DNA from: CAYQUO01 sp964420835
GTDB taxonomy: Bacteria; Chloroflexota; Anaerolineae; Anaerolineales; Anaerolineaceae
Direction of reading: 5' to 3'
Assembly: GCA_964420835.1 (NCBI GenBank)
Contig: CAYQUO010000008.1
Coordinates: 1 to 64,000 of the forward strand
DNA: 64,000 nucleotides
Below are positions 17,422 through 26,988 of the stretch, one piece after another (positions within the stretch are counted from its first letter, which is position 1; each line of letters begins with the position of its first letter). Both the position numbers and the translations under genes were made by a program. Under the pieces are notes generated by a model. It was not told the DNA's origin. It saw only the letters and a program-made list of their open reading frames with translations, and ran no database searches.

Positions 17422-18132
17422 TTAGGTTGTATTACCAAGAGGGGGTTTATCCTTTTTCTGCTGATGTTTCTTAATGTAGGCTCTCAAGCCATGCAACCGT
17501 TCTTTTCCCATGCACAAGGCTTTGATATTTGGCTGTAAGGCTATCAGGACGGTAACCAAGGTCAAAATTCCATATACCACATAAGGCACCGGGGTAATAT
17601 GCATCCAACCCAGAACTGCGAATAAAATCGTAGCAGAAAATGCGATGCTAATGGTTACCACGGAGGCGTATCCAACAAATATGAAAAGTAGTACTGCAAA
17701 AGGGAGAATAAAAAAAACACTGGGCAACCACAACGCGATCGATCCCCCCAAGGCTGGTGCGCCCCCAGCCCCACCCCTTAACTTCATTTTTCCCTTTTCA
17801 CTTTTTTCAATTAGAAAAATCGAGTAATTATGACCGATAACGGCGATAAATGCTGCAAACACCCGCAACCATACCTGGCCAGGTGCAAACCAGGTCACAA
17901 TCCAATAAGTTGAATATGCTTTTAATACATCAATCGCCCCTGTGATCAATCCGGCGACCACACCAGCAGCCCTCATTGTGTTTGTCCCCCCTGTCCGTCC
18001 ACTGGCGATGGTTCGGACGTCTTTTCCGTTGGCTATGCGCACTGCGAGGTAGCCTGTCGGGAAAGACCCCACGAGGTAGGACAATAAAAGAACAACAATC
18101 CAATTGATCACATCCATGGAAATCTCATTCAT
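17422..18132 (-). CDS. plsY: Glycerol-3-phosphate acyltransferase PlsY-like
   Basis: 236 residues with five or six transmembrane segments. PlsY landmarks: GSFPTGYLAVRI at the start, SGRTGGTNTMRAAG (equivalent of SGNIGATN), GHNYSIFLIEKSEKGKMKLRGG (equivalent of GHxxSxFLxFKGGKG). It would acylate glycerol-3-phosphate from acyl-phosphate at the membrane. The glycine-rich loops are recognisable but diverged from model PlsY, so this may be a second copy. It is the last gene of a three-gene minus-strand unit. Confidence 0.83.
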   Translation of the reverse strand: MNEISMDVINWIVVLLLSYLVGSFPTGYLAVRIANGKDVRTIASGRTGGTNTMRAAGVVAGLITGAIDVLKAYSTYWIVTWFAPGQVWLRVFAAFIAVIGHNYSIFLIEKSEKGKMKLRGGAGGAPALGGSIALWLPSVFFILPFAVLLFIFVGYASVVTISIAFSATILFAVLGWMHITPVPYVVYGILTLVTVLIALQPNIKALCMGKERLHGLRAYIKKHQQKKDKPPLGNTT

Positions 18133-18160
18133 TTGAGTTAACCCGTCCTGATGAATTCGG

Positions 18161-18571
18161 TTACGTATCCATCCAATATATGCGTATCCTCTTCACTTTG
18201 CCGCCATCCAGCAAATACCCCTTATTCAAATAAGTACCGTTTTGTGGATACCAGATTATGGTGACCGTCCCAGGGTAGGCAAACTCCCTCCTGTCTTTCT
18301 CTGATGGATAATCGGGGCCAAGCGGGTGCGAATGATAGATGCCAGTACATTCCAAATTCCTCTGTTCCATATCTAAAAATGCACGAAGTTGCTGTTCCGG
18401 GACCATGCGATAACTCGAAGTACTATGAAGCTCATTTTCGATCGGATATACAACCTCTCCCCTGCCCGGTTTCCCCCCAATCAAGCCACAAGCTTCTTCC
18501 GGGAGGCAATCAAGAACATGTGTGAGCATAATTGAATGCATACTTTTATTAAGTCGATATCCGTTCATCAT
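18161..18571 (-). CDS. JAMM/MPN+ family metallopeptidase
   Basis: 136 residues, a stand-alone bacterial JAB1/MPN domain. It has the full zinc motif: upstream Glu in PEEACGLIGG and HSHPLGPDYPSEKD (HxHx7SxxD). Bacterial members cleave after the Gly-Gly of ubiquitin-like sulfur carriers or process such conjugates. No ubiquitin-like/ThiS/MoaD gene is visible nearby. ATG 18571 directly follows the stop of the upstream membrane protein, so the two are translationally coupled. Confidence 0.88.
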   Translation of the reverse strand: MMNGYRLNKSMHSIMLTHVLDCLPEEACGLIGGKPGRGEVVYPIENELHSTSSYRMVPEQQLRAFLDMEQRNLECTGIYHSHPLGPDYPSEKDRREFAYPGTVTIIWYPQNGTYLNKGYLLDGGKVKRIRIYWMDT

Positions 18572-19396
18572 TTATTGTTTTTCACCAATACCGATTGCCA
18601 AAATCCAGATCAGCAGCAACATCACCATCGGTTCAACCCATAGTGTTTTTCCGCCAACGCCGGCATGTATGGAGCCCGCAAAACCAATCAGAGCGTACGT
18701 CAGGCCAAGCAGGATCAGACCAAATGAGAGTGGCGAGAGGTGAAAGTAATGAATACCAACTGCCATTTGTCCCACAACCAACCCTATACCTATGCTCCAG
18801 GCTGTAAGCCACTTGCCTGATGTTTTTAGAAACATAGTTCTGAGACTTACCAAGGATACTGACAGCACAATTAGAGGGAAGACCAGGTAAAGCCGAACCC
18901 CTGAGGCTCTGACAGCGATCATTACAATTAAAAGCAGGGAAAAAGAAACCGCAATAAGACTGATCGATGCCGGCACAAAATAGGTGTTTCCATGATTCGC
19001 AACAATGAATTCAGAAAATATCACTGTGGCCAGGATCATACCGCCCAAAGCAAAAATGATCCACCATTGTGGGCTTGGGCGGATGGAATTTAACGGAATT
19101 CCGATCATCCAGGCAGTGGATGCAGGCAAGATCCAGTGCTCCCAAACCACTTTCCTGTCAATCTTTTGTGAGTTCAACACCCAGTCAGTGCCAACAGCTG
19201 CAATAAGGGCAACCAGGATTGCCACTAAATTCGAATAATTGACCTGTAAATTAAAACCAGCACCAAAAATCAAAAACGAAAAGGGGATCACCTCCATATC
19301 AATATACGGGGTGATCGCATACACCAACAGGATTGTCGCCACAATGATGCTGACTTTGTCTGGTTCGGGTAAGAGTCGATCTTCCTCCTGTATCAT
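18572..19396 (-). CDS. Eight-helix membrane protein of unknown function
   Basis: 274 residues, almost entirely hydrophobic, about eight transmembrane helices, with a short acidic N-terminus (MIQEEDRLLPEPDK). I recognise no catalytic motif; it resembles the DUF5656-type proteins of Chloroflexota only in general character. It is coupled to the JAMM peptidase gene and lies upstream of plsY, so a membrane role linked to either is possible but unproven. Confidence 0.78.
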   Translation of the reverse strand: MIQEEDRLLPEPDKVSIIVATILLVYAITPYIDMEVIPFSFLIFGAGFNLQVNYSNLVAILVALIAAVGTDWVLNSQKIDRKVVWEHWILPASTAWMIGIPLNSIRPSPQWWIIFALGGMILATVIFSEFIVANHGNTYFVPASISLIAVSFSLLLIVMIAVRASGVRLYLVFPLIVLSVSLVSLRTMFLKTSGKWLTAWSIGIGLVVGQMAVGIHYFHLSPLSFGLILLGLTYALIGFAGSIHAGVGGKTLWVEPMVMLLLIWILAIGIGEKQ

Positions 19397-19463
19397 TGTG
19401 TCATTTTAACCTTACACAGAATGGAGGACAAGGTCAAAAAATGGGTGTGGTAAAATTGCCCGG

Positions 19464-20459
19464 ATGGGTAAAAAATCCTTTCGAATTCTGATTCCGATGC
19501 CCGGGTTGATTTCCTCCATTGCGAGCGGATTTAATACGGCTGCCTCCAACCTGTATTTGATCCTTTTCCCGGCCTTTCTTGACCTGTTTTTATGGTTTGG
19601 CCCCCATTTTCGACTGAAATCAATCTTAGAACCAATCGTAATGGGAATGATCAAACAACTTTCCGGGATCAATCAAGCGGGAATGGAAAATGTCATACAG
19701 TCCACAAAGATGGTTTGGGAATCCATTCTCGAGAGGTTAAATCTCGCCATTTTTCTACGCACTTTTCCAATTGGGATACCCAGTCTTATTGCAGGGATTG
19801 CTCCCATCAACACCCCACTTGGCCAGGCACCGCTTTATGAAATGACCGGGTTTGGGGGGGTAGCGGGAATCTGGTTGTTTTTTCTTCTTCTGGGGATTTT
19901 CCTTGGCACCGTTTACTTTATTGAAATCTATCAGTCTAGTATCCATAAAGAGAAGACACCGTTTGAAAGAAGGATTTTGAGAAAATATACCCAATCCATT
20001 GGTCTGACACTGTTGTTGCTCCTTCTTGTCATCCTTCTATTCATCCCGGGAACGATCATCATCAGCATAATTACGCTTATTAGCCCATTTGCGGCGCAAA
20101 TTGCCATGCTTATTCTGGGTTTCATTCTCCTTTACCTTATGTTCCCCTTTGTGTTTTCGCCTCACGGAATTATTTCAAAAAACCTGAACGCTGTATCATC
20201 AATCGTTACAAGTTTTCAATTGGTGAGATTTACCCTCCCGGCAACAACTCTTTTCATCCTGGTTTTATTATTATTGGACCAGGGTCTGAATGCCATCTGG
20301 CGGATACCAGAGGAGGGATCATGGATGATCCTTGTGGGTATCTTCGGCCATGCATTTATCAGCACAGCCCTTATCGCCAGCAGTTTCAGTTATTACCGAA
20401 AAGGATTGGACCTGTTAAATGCCATCCGTAACCCGAATGCAACCACCCAACAAACCTAA
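19464..20459 (+). CDS. Polytopic membrane protein of unknown function
   Basis: 331 residues with about six hydrophobic segments and two amphipathic stretches (residues 52-95, 150-175). No recognised motif. ATG 19464 gives MGKKSFRILIPMPG. gyrB follows 34 nt after the stop on the same strand, so they may share a transcript, though gyrB is not normally linked to such a gene. Confidence 0.75.
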   Translation: MGKKSFRILIPMPGLISSIASGFNTAASNLYLILFPAFLDLFLWFGPHFRLKSILEPIVMGMIKQLSGINQAGMENVIQSTKMVWESILERLNLAIFLRTFPIGIPSLIAGIAPINTPLGQAPLYEMTGFGGVAGIWLFFLLLGIFLGTVYFIEIYQSSIHKEKTPFERRILRKYTQSIGLTLLLLLLVILLFIPGTIIISIITLISPFAAQIAMLILGFILLYLMFPFVFSPHGIISKNLNAVSSIVTSFQLVRFTLPATTLFILVLLLLDQGLNAIWRIPEEGSWMILVGIFGHAFISTALIASSFSYYRKGLDLLNAIRNPNATTQQT

Positions 20460-20493
20460 ATGGTTGCGAGTTGTTCAAAGGAATTAACTTCGT

Positions 20494-22404
20494 ATGACTT
20501 TCTCTCCTACATCGTATAATGCTGACGATATCCAAGTACTGGAAGGCTTGGAAGCAGTACGCCGACGACCCGGTATGTATGTTGGTGGCACCGACAGCAA
20601 AGCACTGCACCACCTGGTGTATGAAGTTGTTGATAATTCCATTGATGAAGCGCTTGCTGGCACCTGTGACCGAATCGATGTGGTCATTCACCCCGATAGC
20701 AGTGTCACTGTCGAGGATAACGGTCGTGGCATTCCAACCGACACCCACCCTGTAAAAAGGAAATCCGCCCTGGAAGTGGTAATGACCACCCTGCACGCGG
20801 GTGGGAAGTTCGTCAGTGGGAGTTACAAGGTTTCCGGCGGGTTGCACGGGGTGGGGGTTTCCGCTGTTAATGCTCTCTCGGAATGGTGCGAAGTGGAGGT
20901 GCGCCGGGAAGGCCAGGTTTTTTTTCAACGGTATGAAAGGGGCATACCCTTAGAGCCGGTAAAGGTGATCGGAAAAAGTGAGCATAACCACACCGGCACT
21001 CGGACAACTTTCCGTTTTGACCGGGAAATCTTCAAGGGAGAATTTGACTATCGATTTGACACCCTGTCACAGCGGTTTCGCGAGATGGCATTTGTTACCC
21101 GAAGGACCAAGATGCGGCTCGTTGATGAACGCATTCACCGGGAAATGACCTTCTATTTTGAGGGCGGCATTAATTCATTTGTCCGCTACCTTAACCGCAA
21201 TCGTGAGGTGTTACACCCGGTAGTGTTTGCGGAAAAAGAGATCGAGCATGTTGGGATCGAGGCGGCAATCCAATTTACCGATGCCTTTGCTGAATCAGTT
21301 TATTCATTCGCCAATACAATCAACACGGTAGATGGAGGCACCCATTTAACCGGATTACGGGCCTCCATCACCCGGGTGATCAATGACTATGCACGACGAA
21401 CAGGACTTTTAAAGGATGCAGACCCCAATTTTACCGGTGATGACACACGAGAAGGCCTTACCGCCATCGTCAGCATCAAACACCCCGATCCTCAATTTGA
21501 GAGCCAGACAAAAGTTAAACTAATGAATCCGGAGGTCCAGGCCTACGTCCAGCAGGCAGTGGGTGAAGCGTTCACCTCTTTTTTGGAGGAAAACCCTTCG
21601 GCTGCAAAAGCCATTGTGCAAAAGTGCCTCACTTCATTTCGGGCGCGTGATGCAGCCCGCAAGGCCCGCGACCTGGTGATTCGGAAATCAGCATTGGAAA
21701 GCCTGACCCTTCCCGGGAAACTTGCTGACTGCTCTGAACGTGATTCCAAAAAAACCGAACTATACATCGTCGAGGGGGACAGCGCAGGCGGTTCAGCCAA
21801 GCAAGGCCGTGACCGGCACTTTCAAGCCATCCTCCCCCTGAGGGGAAAAATTCTCAACACTGAGCGAGCCAGGCTGGATAAGGTTCTCGGAAACAATGAG
21901 GTCAAGGCGCTCATCTCAGCCATTGGAGCAGGAATTGGTGAATCATTCGATCTCAACAATCTTCGATATGGCCGCATCATCATCATGACCGATGCTGACA
22001 CAGATGGCAGCCACATCCGCACCCTGCTGTTAACCTTCTTTTTCAGATATATGCCTACACTTATTGAAGAAGGCCATCTTTACATTGCACTTCCGCCGCT
22101 TTACCGAATCAGTTATAAGAACCAGGTCCAGTATGCATATACAGAACCAGAGAAAGAACGGCTGTTAAACGAACTCGGCGGTGAAAAAGTAACCCTGCAA
22201 CGTTACAAAGGCCTTGGTGAAATGAACCCGACACAATTATGGGAAACCACCATGAACCCGGAAAACAGGACACTTCTACTTGTAAATATCGAGGATGCAG
22301 CAGGAGCCGATCGAACCTTTGACATGCTGATGGGCGAAGCGGTACCTCCACGCACACGGTTTATTCAAACCCATGCAAAAGAGGTCAGAAACCTGGATAT
22401 ATGA
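20494..22404 (+). CDS. gyrB: DNA gyrase subunit B
   Basis: 636 residues. GHKL ATPase: EVVDNSIDEALAG, DNGRGIPTDTHP, LHGVGVSAVNALS. TOPRIM: EGDSAGGSAKQGRDRHFQAI, DADTDGSHI. C-terminal GyrB landmark QRYKGLGEMNPTQLWETTMNP. It introduces negative supercoils with GyrA (not in this window). Length and the intact C-terminus match GyrB without the long proteobacterial insert; ParE is less likely from the QRYKGLGEMN context but cannot be fully excluded. Confidence 0.95.
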   Translation: MTFSPTSYNADDIQVLEGLEAVRRRPGMYVGGTDSKALHHLVYEVVDNSIDEALAGTCDRIDVVIHPDSSVTVEDNGRGIPTDTHPVKRKSALEVVMTTLHAGGKFVSGSYKVSGGLHGVGVSAVNALSEWCEVEVRREGQVFFQRYERGIPLEPVKVIGKSEHNHTGTRTTFRFDREIFKGEFDYRFDTLSQRFREMAFVTRRTKMRLVDERIHREMTFYFEGGINSFVRYLNRNREVLHPVVFAEKEIEHVGIEAAIQFTDAFAESVYSFANTINTVDGGTHLTGLRASITRVINDYARRTGLLKDADPNFTGDDTREGLTAIVSIKHPDPQFESQTKVKLMNPEVQAYVQQAVGEAFTSFLEENPSAAKAIVQKCLTSFRARDAARKARDLVIRKSALESLTLPGKLADCSERDSKKTELYIVEGDSAGGSAKQGRDRHFQAILPLRGKILNTERARLDKVLGNNEVKALISAIGAGIGESFDLNNLRYGRIIIMTDADTDGSHIRTLLLTFFFRYMPTLIEEGHLYIALPPLYRISYKNQVQYAYTEPEKERLLNELGGEKVTLQRYKGLGEMNPTQLWETTMNPENRTLLLVNIEDAAGADRTFDMLMGEAVPPRTRFIQTHAKEVRNLDI

Positions 22405-22598
22405 GTTCCATTCGCAGCACGCATTTATCAAGAACAACCGTAGCAGAATAATATCCATTTAGACCAGGAAGGTTCATGTTGATTCATTGAATCGGGGTCT
22501 GTTACTTAATCCATGATGTGGGAGAATACGGTTTATATGTATAATAAGGTGAACAAGGGGAAACCCTATACTATTATAAAACCGAAAAGGTGCTGAAA

Positions 22599-23699
22599 AT
22601 GACCGATTACTTGTTGTTCGACCCCCTCGAATTAAAATCTTTCATGGCCGCGTTTTTTGAAAAACTGGGAGTTCCGAAAGAGGACGCCGAGGTATCCGCA
22701 GACATTCTTCTGGAGGCTGATCTGAGAGGTGTTGATTCACATGGCACCATTCGATTAAATACCTATTATGGATCACGTCTGAAAAATGGTTTGATCAATC
22801 CTCTTAGCCCAATCACTGTTCTTCGTGAATCGCCTGTTGCTCTGGCATTGGATGGAGGGAATGGATTGGGAATGGCAGTTGCCTACCGGGCGATGAAACG
22901 TTGTATTGAAAAAGCAAAGGAGTCCGGAGTTGCTGTTACAACCGTCCGAAACAGCAACCATTATGGCATTGCAGGCTATTATGCCATGATGGCATTGGAA
23001 GGCAATCTGATCGGTGTGAGCCTTACAAACTCCCAGCCTCTTGTTGTGCCAACCTATGGGCGTCAAGCTCTGTTGGGGACCAACCCAATCGCGGTGGCCG
23101 TTCCGGCCGGGGACGAAAGACCTTTTGTGCTTGATATGGCAACCAGCATCGTCCCAATCGGACGGGTAACGGTCTACAAAAGCGCCGGAAAAGAGATACC
23201 CGCCGGCTGGGCGGTGGATTCGAGCGGCCTGGTGACCACATCACCAGAAAAAGTGGTCGGCGGAGGCGCCTTGCTGCCACTGGGAGGAACTGATGAAATG
23301 AGGGGGTACAAAGGTTATGGCCTCTCCCTGTTGGTGGATATCTTCTCCGGTATTCTTTCCGGGGGCGGGTACGGTCCGAAAATCGGCAGACCCATGCAGC
23401 CAGGAGACCCGACCAACGTTGGGCACTTTTTCGCTGCCTTTCGGATCGATGCATTTCGTCCGTTGCAGGAATTCTTAAAGGATATGGACACCTATATTCG
23501 ATTAATCAAGGATTCTGAAAAAGCAGAAGGCCAGGACAGGATATTCATCCACGGCGAAAAGGAATTTGAACTTGCAGAACAACGAAAAAAGACTGGTGTC
23601 CCAATCATGGAGAATACGGTCAACTCATTAAAAGAGGCGGCCAAAGAGGTAGGTTTGGATTCCATTCCCGCTCCAATTGGAAAAACTTCCATGGAATAA
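22599..23699 (+). CDS. LDH2/MDH2-family NAD(P)-dependent oxidoreductase
   Basis: 366 residues, malate/L-lactate/ureidoglycolate dehydrogenase (Ldh_2) family, unrelated to Rossmann LDH. Family motifs: DLRGVDSHGTIRL, TTVRNSNHYGIAGYY (catalytic His region), LLGTNPIAVAVP, FVLDMATS, MRGYKGYGLSLLVDI. It reduces a 2-oxo acid to the 2-hydroxy acid or the reverse; substrate not determinable. ATG 22599 is chosen because AAAGG lies 8 nt upstream; an in-frame GTG at 22590 overlaps that site. Confidence 0.9.
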   Translation: MTDYLLFDPLELKSFMAAFFEKLGVPKEDAEVSADILLEADLRGVDSHGTIRLNTYYGSRLKNGLINPLSPITVLRESPVALALDGGNGLGMAVAYRAMKRCIEKAKESGVAVTTVRNSNHYGIAGYYAMMALEGNLIGVSLTNSQPLVVPTYGRQALLGTNPIAVAVPAGDERPFVLDMATSIVPIGRVTVYKSAGKEIPAGWAVDSSGLVTTSPEKVVGGGALLPLGGTDEMRGYKGYGLSLLVDIFSGILSGGGYGPKIGRPMQPGDPTNVGHFFAAFRIDAFRPLQEFLKDMDTYIRLIKDSEKAEGQDRIFIHGEKEFELAEQRKKTGVPIMENTVNSLKEAAKEVGLDSIPAPIGKTSME

Positions 23700-23719
23700 G
23701 CAGGGAGGCTTAACGAGCG

Positions 23720-26644
23720 TTACCTCAAATTCTTGTCACCGCTTTTGGAAATTGTTGTATGGTTTTCGGCCAGATATTTGCGCAAGAATTGACCAGTATA
23801 GGAACCCGGAAAATCGCAAATTTCCTCTGGTGTCCCTTCCGCGATCAGCCGCCCTCCTTGATCACCGCCTTCAGGACCTAGGTCAATAATGTAATCAGCC
23901 ACCTTGATAATATCCAGGTTGTGCTCTATGATCACGACCGTATTCCCACCTTCCACAAGCCGTTGCAGTACCTCAACCAGTCGATGCACATCTGCGGCGT
24001 GCAGGCCCACAGAAGGTTCGTCCAATACATAGATTGTTCTACCCGTGGACCGACGAGAGAGTTCTTTGGCCAGTTTTACACGTTGAGCCTCACCGCCGGA
24101 GAGTGTGGGCGCTGGCTGGCCGATACGAATGTATCCCAGCCCCACCTCATCCAACATTTTCAACCTGGAAACGATCGCGGGAAAAGCCGAAAAGGTTTCG
24201 AGTGCCGATTCAACCGTTGAATCGAGAACCTCGGCGATATTTGCACCCTTGAACCTGACCTGAAGTGTTTCGCGATTAAAGCGGGCTCCATGGCAAACAT
24301 CACAAGGAACATAGACATCCGGAAGGAATTGCATTTCAATGCGCAACTGTCCATGACCCTGGCAGGCCTCGCAACGACCCCCATGTACATTGAAGGAAAA
24401 GCGGCCTGCCTTGTAACCCCGCATCTTGCTTTCAGGGAGAGCGGCAAATAATTTCCTGATCTCGTCAAAAAGCCCTGTGTACGTTCCGGGATTTGAGCGC
24501 GGGGTTCGCCCAATTGGTGACTGGTCAATATTGATGATTTTGTCAATATTTTCAATCCCCTCAATCCGATCGTATGGCCCTGGTTGTGTATGAGCTCCTT
24601 GCAAGTCGCGAGCCAGGGCATTATAGAGAATGTCGTTCATCAACGACGATTTTCCTGATCCTGAAACCCCTGTGATGCAAACAAACCGCCCCAAGGGGAT
24701 ATCCACTGTGATGTTTTGGAGGTTATTTGTTCTGGCACCAACGATACGGAGGGATTTCCCGTTTCCCTGGCGACGGTGATCCGGACGCGGAACCTGGAGC
24801 CGGCGGGATAAATACGCCCCGGTCAATGATTCCTCCGATGCGATGATCTTGTCGAGCGTGCCCTGAACAACAACCTGTCCCCCGTGTTCACCGGCACCCG
24901 GGCCAAGGTCTATAATCCAGTCAGCAGATCGTATGGTTTCTTCATCATGCTCCACAATCAACACGGTGTTGCCCAGGTCTCGCAGGCCTTTCAACGTTGT
25001 CAACAAGCGGTCATTGTCTCGCGGGTGGAGGCCAATGGATGGTTCATCCAAAACATACAATACACCCATGAGTCGGGAACCGATTTGTGTGGCCAATCGG
25101 ATGCGCTGTGCCTCGCCACCGGAGAGGGAACCGGCGGATCGCCGAAGGGTCAAATAATCCAACCCAACATCGACGAGAAAACCCAATCTCGAAACAATCT
25201 CTTTTGCAACCCGGTCGGCAATGGTTTGCTGGCGGACGGTCAATGGACCGGATTCATCCATGATATGCCTGATCCATTGAAGGGTTTTCGCTACCGGCCA
25301 ATCAGTAACTTGGATGATGTTCTTTCCATCAATAGTCACGGCCAACGCTTCCGGCCTTAACCGCTCACCCTTACAGGTTGGGCAGGGCTTATCGCTCATG
25401 AACTCCCCAATTCTGCTCCGGATGAACTCCGACTGGGTTTCCCGGTATCGTCTTTCCAAATTGGGGATGACACCTTCAAAAGGTGTCTGAAAAGTGGAAC
25501 GGCGATCATTTCTGCCTGACAGATGAATGGTAATCAACTGGCTTCCCGTACCATAGAGAATTTTGTTTAGCAACTCAGCCGGTATGGTTCGGATCGGCGC
25601 GTCCAGGTCAATATGCAAATGCTGGGCCACTGCTTCTATCATTTGCCAGTAATAACCACCCTGTTCCCGTGGACCATTCCACTCCAAGGCTGCCATCCCT
25701 CCATCATTCATGGACCGTTCCGGGTCCGGAATAAGGAGGTTTGGATCGATCTCCAGCCGGCTGCCAAGCCCCTGGCAATCCGGGCAAGCGCCATGAGGGG
25801 TGTTAAATGAAAAGGTGCGGGGTTCGACCTCTGGCAGGCTGACCCCATGCTCCGGGCAGGAAAGATGTTCCGAGAAGTACAAGTCCACGGGTGGATCGAC
25901 GGAAAGGTTCTGAACCGTCAGGTAGCCTTCGCCAACTTTTAATGCGGTTTCAATTGAATCCGTTAACCGGGAGCGGAACGACCCAGACTCTTCAGATGTG
26001 CCTGATTTTTCAATCATCAACCTGTCAATCACAGCCTCAATCGTATGGGTCTTGTAACGGTCAAGTTTAATCTCCTCATCCAAAGTATGAACCTGGCCAT
26101 CGACCCTGATCCGGACAAAACCTGCCTTGCGCATCTCTTCGAATACGGATTGATAGGTACCCTTCCTTCCCCGGACAATGGGAGCCATAATCAACAAACG
26201 CGTCCCCTCTTCCAGACTCAATACGGCATCCACGATCTCCTGGGCAGATTGCTTTACCACCTCCCTGCCACAAACAGGACAGTGTGGAATGCCGATCCTC
26301 GCATACAACAAGCGCAAGTAATCATAGACCTCGGTTACAGTGCCAACAGTGGAACGGGGATTGTGCGATGTTGCCTTTTGGTCAATGGATACTGCAGGTG
26401 ACAAACCATCAATGTAATCCACATCCGGTTTATCCATTTGGCCTAAAAATTGCCGAGCATAGGCAGAAAGTGATTCAACATAACGTCGCTGACCTTCTGC
26501 AAAAATGGTGTCGAAGGCCAGTGAAGATTTCCCTGAACCGGACAAACCAGTAATGATCACCAATTTATCACGCGGGATTTCCACTGTAATGTTTTTTAAA
26601 TTGTGCTGGCGTGCGCCGACCACTTTGATGTATTCCTGAACCAT
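23720..26644 (-). CDS. uvrA: Excinuclease ABC subunit A
   Basis: About 974 residues, usual UvrA size. Two ABC modules: Walker A GLSGSGKSSLAFDT and GVSGSGKSSLMNDIL, signatures LSGGEAQRIRLA and LSGGEAQRVKLA, Walker B VLDEPSIGLHPRD and VLDEPSVGLHAAD, and the zinc modules (CPVCG, CPDCQG, CEACQGHG with CDVCHG). It recognises lesions in nucleotide excision repair and loads UvrB. Start at 26644 (MVQEYIKVVGARQHNLKN) matches the family; an upstream in-frame start at 26704 only adds a hydrophobic stretch without support. Confidence 0.97.
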   Translation of the reverse strand: MVQEYIKVVGARQHNLKNITVEIPRDKLVIITGLSGSGKSSLAFDTIFAEGQRRYVESLSAYARQFLGQMDKPDVDYIDGLSPAVSIDQKATSHNPRSTVGTVTEVYDYLRLLYARIGIPHCPVCGREVVKQSAQEIVDAVLSLEEGTRLLIMAPIVRGRKGTYQSVFEEMRKAGFVRIRVDGQVHTLDEEIKLDRYKTHTIEAVIDRLMIEKSGTSEESGSFRSRLTDSIETALKVGEGYLTVQNLSVDPPVDLYFSEHLSCPEHGVSLPEVEPRTFSFNTPHGACPDCQGLGSRLEIDPNLLIPDPERSMNDGGMAALEWNGPREQGGYYWQMIEAVAQHLHIDLDAPIRTIPAELLNKILYGTGSQLITIHLSGRNDRRSTFQTPFEGVIPNLERRYRETQSEFIRSRIGEFMSDKPCPTCKGERLRPEALAVTIDGKNIIQVTDWPVAKTLQWIRHIMDESGPLTVRQQTIADRVAKEIVSRLGFLVDVGLDYLTLRRSAGSLSGGEAQRIRLATQIGSRLMGVLYVLDEPSIGLHPRDNDRLLTTLKGLRDLGNTVLIVEHDEETIRSADWIIDLGPGAGEHGGQVVVQGTLDKIIASEESLTGAYLSRRLQVPRPDHRRQGNGKSLRIVGARTNNLQNITVDIPLGRFVCITGVSGSGKSSLMNDILYNALARDLQGAHTQPGPYDRIEGIENIDKIINIDQSPIGRTPRSNPGTYTGLFDEIRKLFAALPESKMRGYKAGRFSFNVHGGRCEACQGHGQLRIEMQFLPDVYVPCDVCHGARFNRETLQVRFKGANIAEVLDSTVESALETFSAFPAIVSRLKMLDEVGLGYIRIGQPAPTLSGGEAQRVKLAKELSRRSTGRTIYVLDEPSVGLHAADVHRLVEVLQRLVEGGNTVVIIEHNLDIIKVADYIIDLGPEGGDQGGRLIAEGTPEEICDFPGSYTGQFLRKYLAENHTTISKSGDKNLR

Positions 26645-26794
26645 GGGAAACGTCCCTAAGAAAACAAGTATATGAAAGAAACAACCAACCGATAATTTTA
26701 CCAAACCTGGAGAAACCAGGTGAAAAAATGGATCATTTCCATCCTTGTAACCGGAAGGAAATTTTTTATTCCAAGATAATAGTTATTATGTTCT

Positions 26795-26800
26795 ATTATA
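26795..26800 (-). promoter_or_regulatory. Candidate -10 element for uvrA
   Basis: On the minus strand TATAAT within an AT-rich run, about 150 nt before the uvrA ATG. No convincing -35 at 16-18 nt. The 344-nt divergent region 26645-26988 holds no gene that I can support. Confidence 0.3.
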
Positions 26801-26928
26801 TTAAATCATTAACTTCAAGGGTTTTCAATACCTAACTGGCAGAATAAACGATAAATTTCTGATTTCGGCTTAATAACAGATGCTGATACCAGTAGGGGTT
26901 CCGATCAACATGTGGCCGGAATGGCATG

Positions 26929-26934
26929 TATAAT
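26929..26934 (+). promoter_or_regulatory. Candidate -10 element for the MFS gene
   Basis: TATAAT preceded by ATG, 55 nt before the chosen start at 26989. No good -35 box is visible. Confidence 0.35.
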
Positions 26935-26988
26935 CGTACTCATTGTCGCCTTATCGGCCACTCCACAGCCACTGAAAGGATGATCCCT

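Noticed and set aside
17406..17423. AT-only inverted repeat AAAAAGAT-TC-ATCTTTTT after the metallo-beta-lactamase gene
   Set aside because: The stem has almost no GC pairs and too small a loop to call a terminator with confidence.
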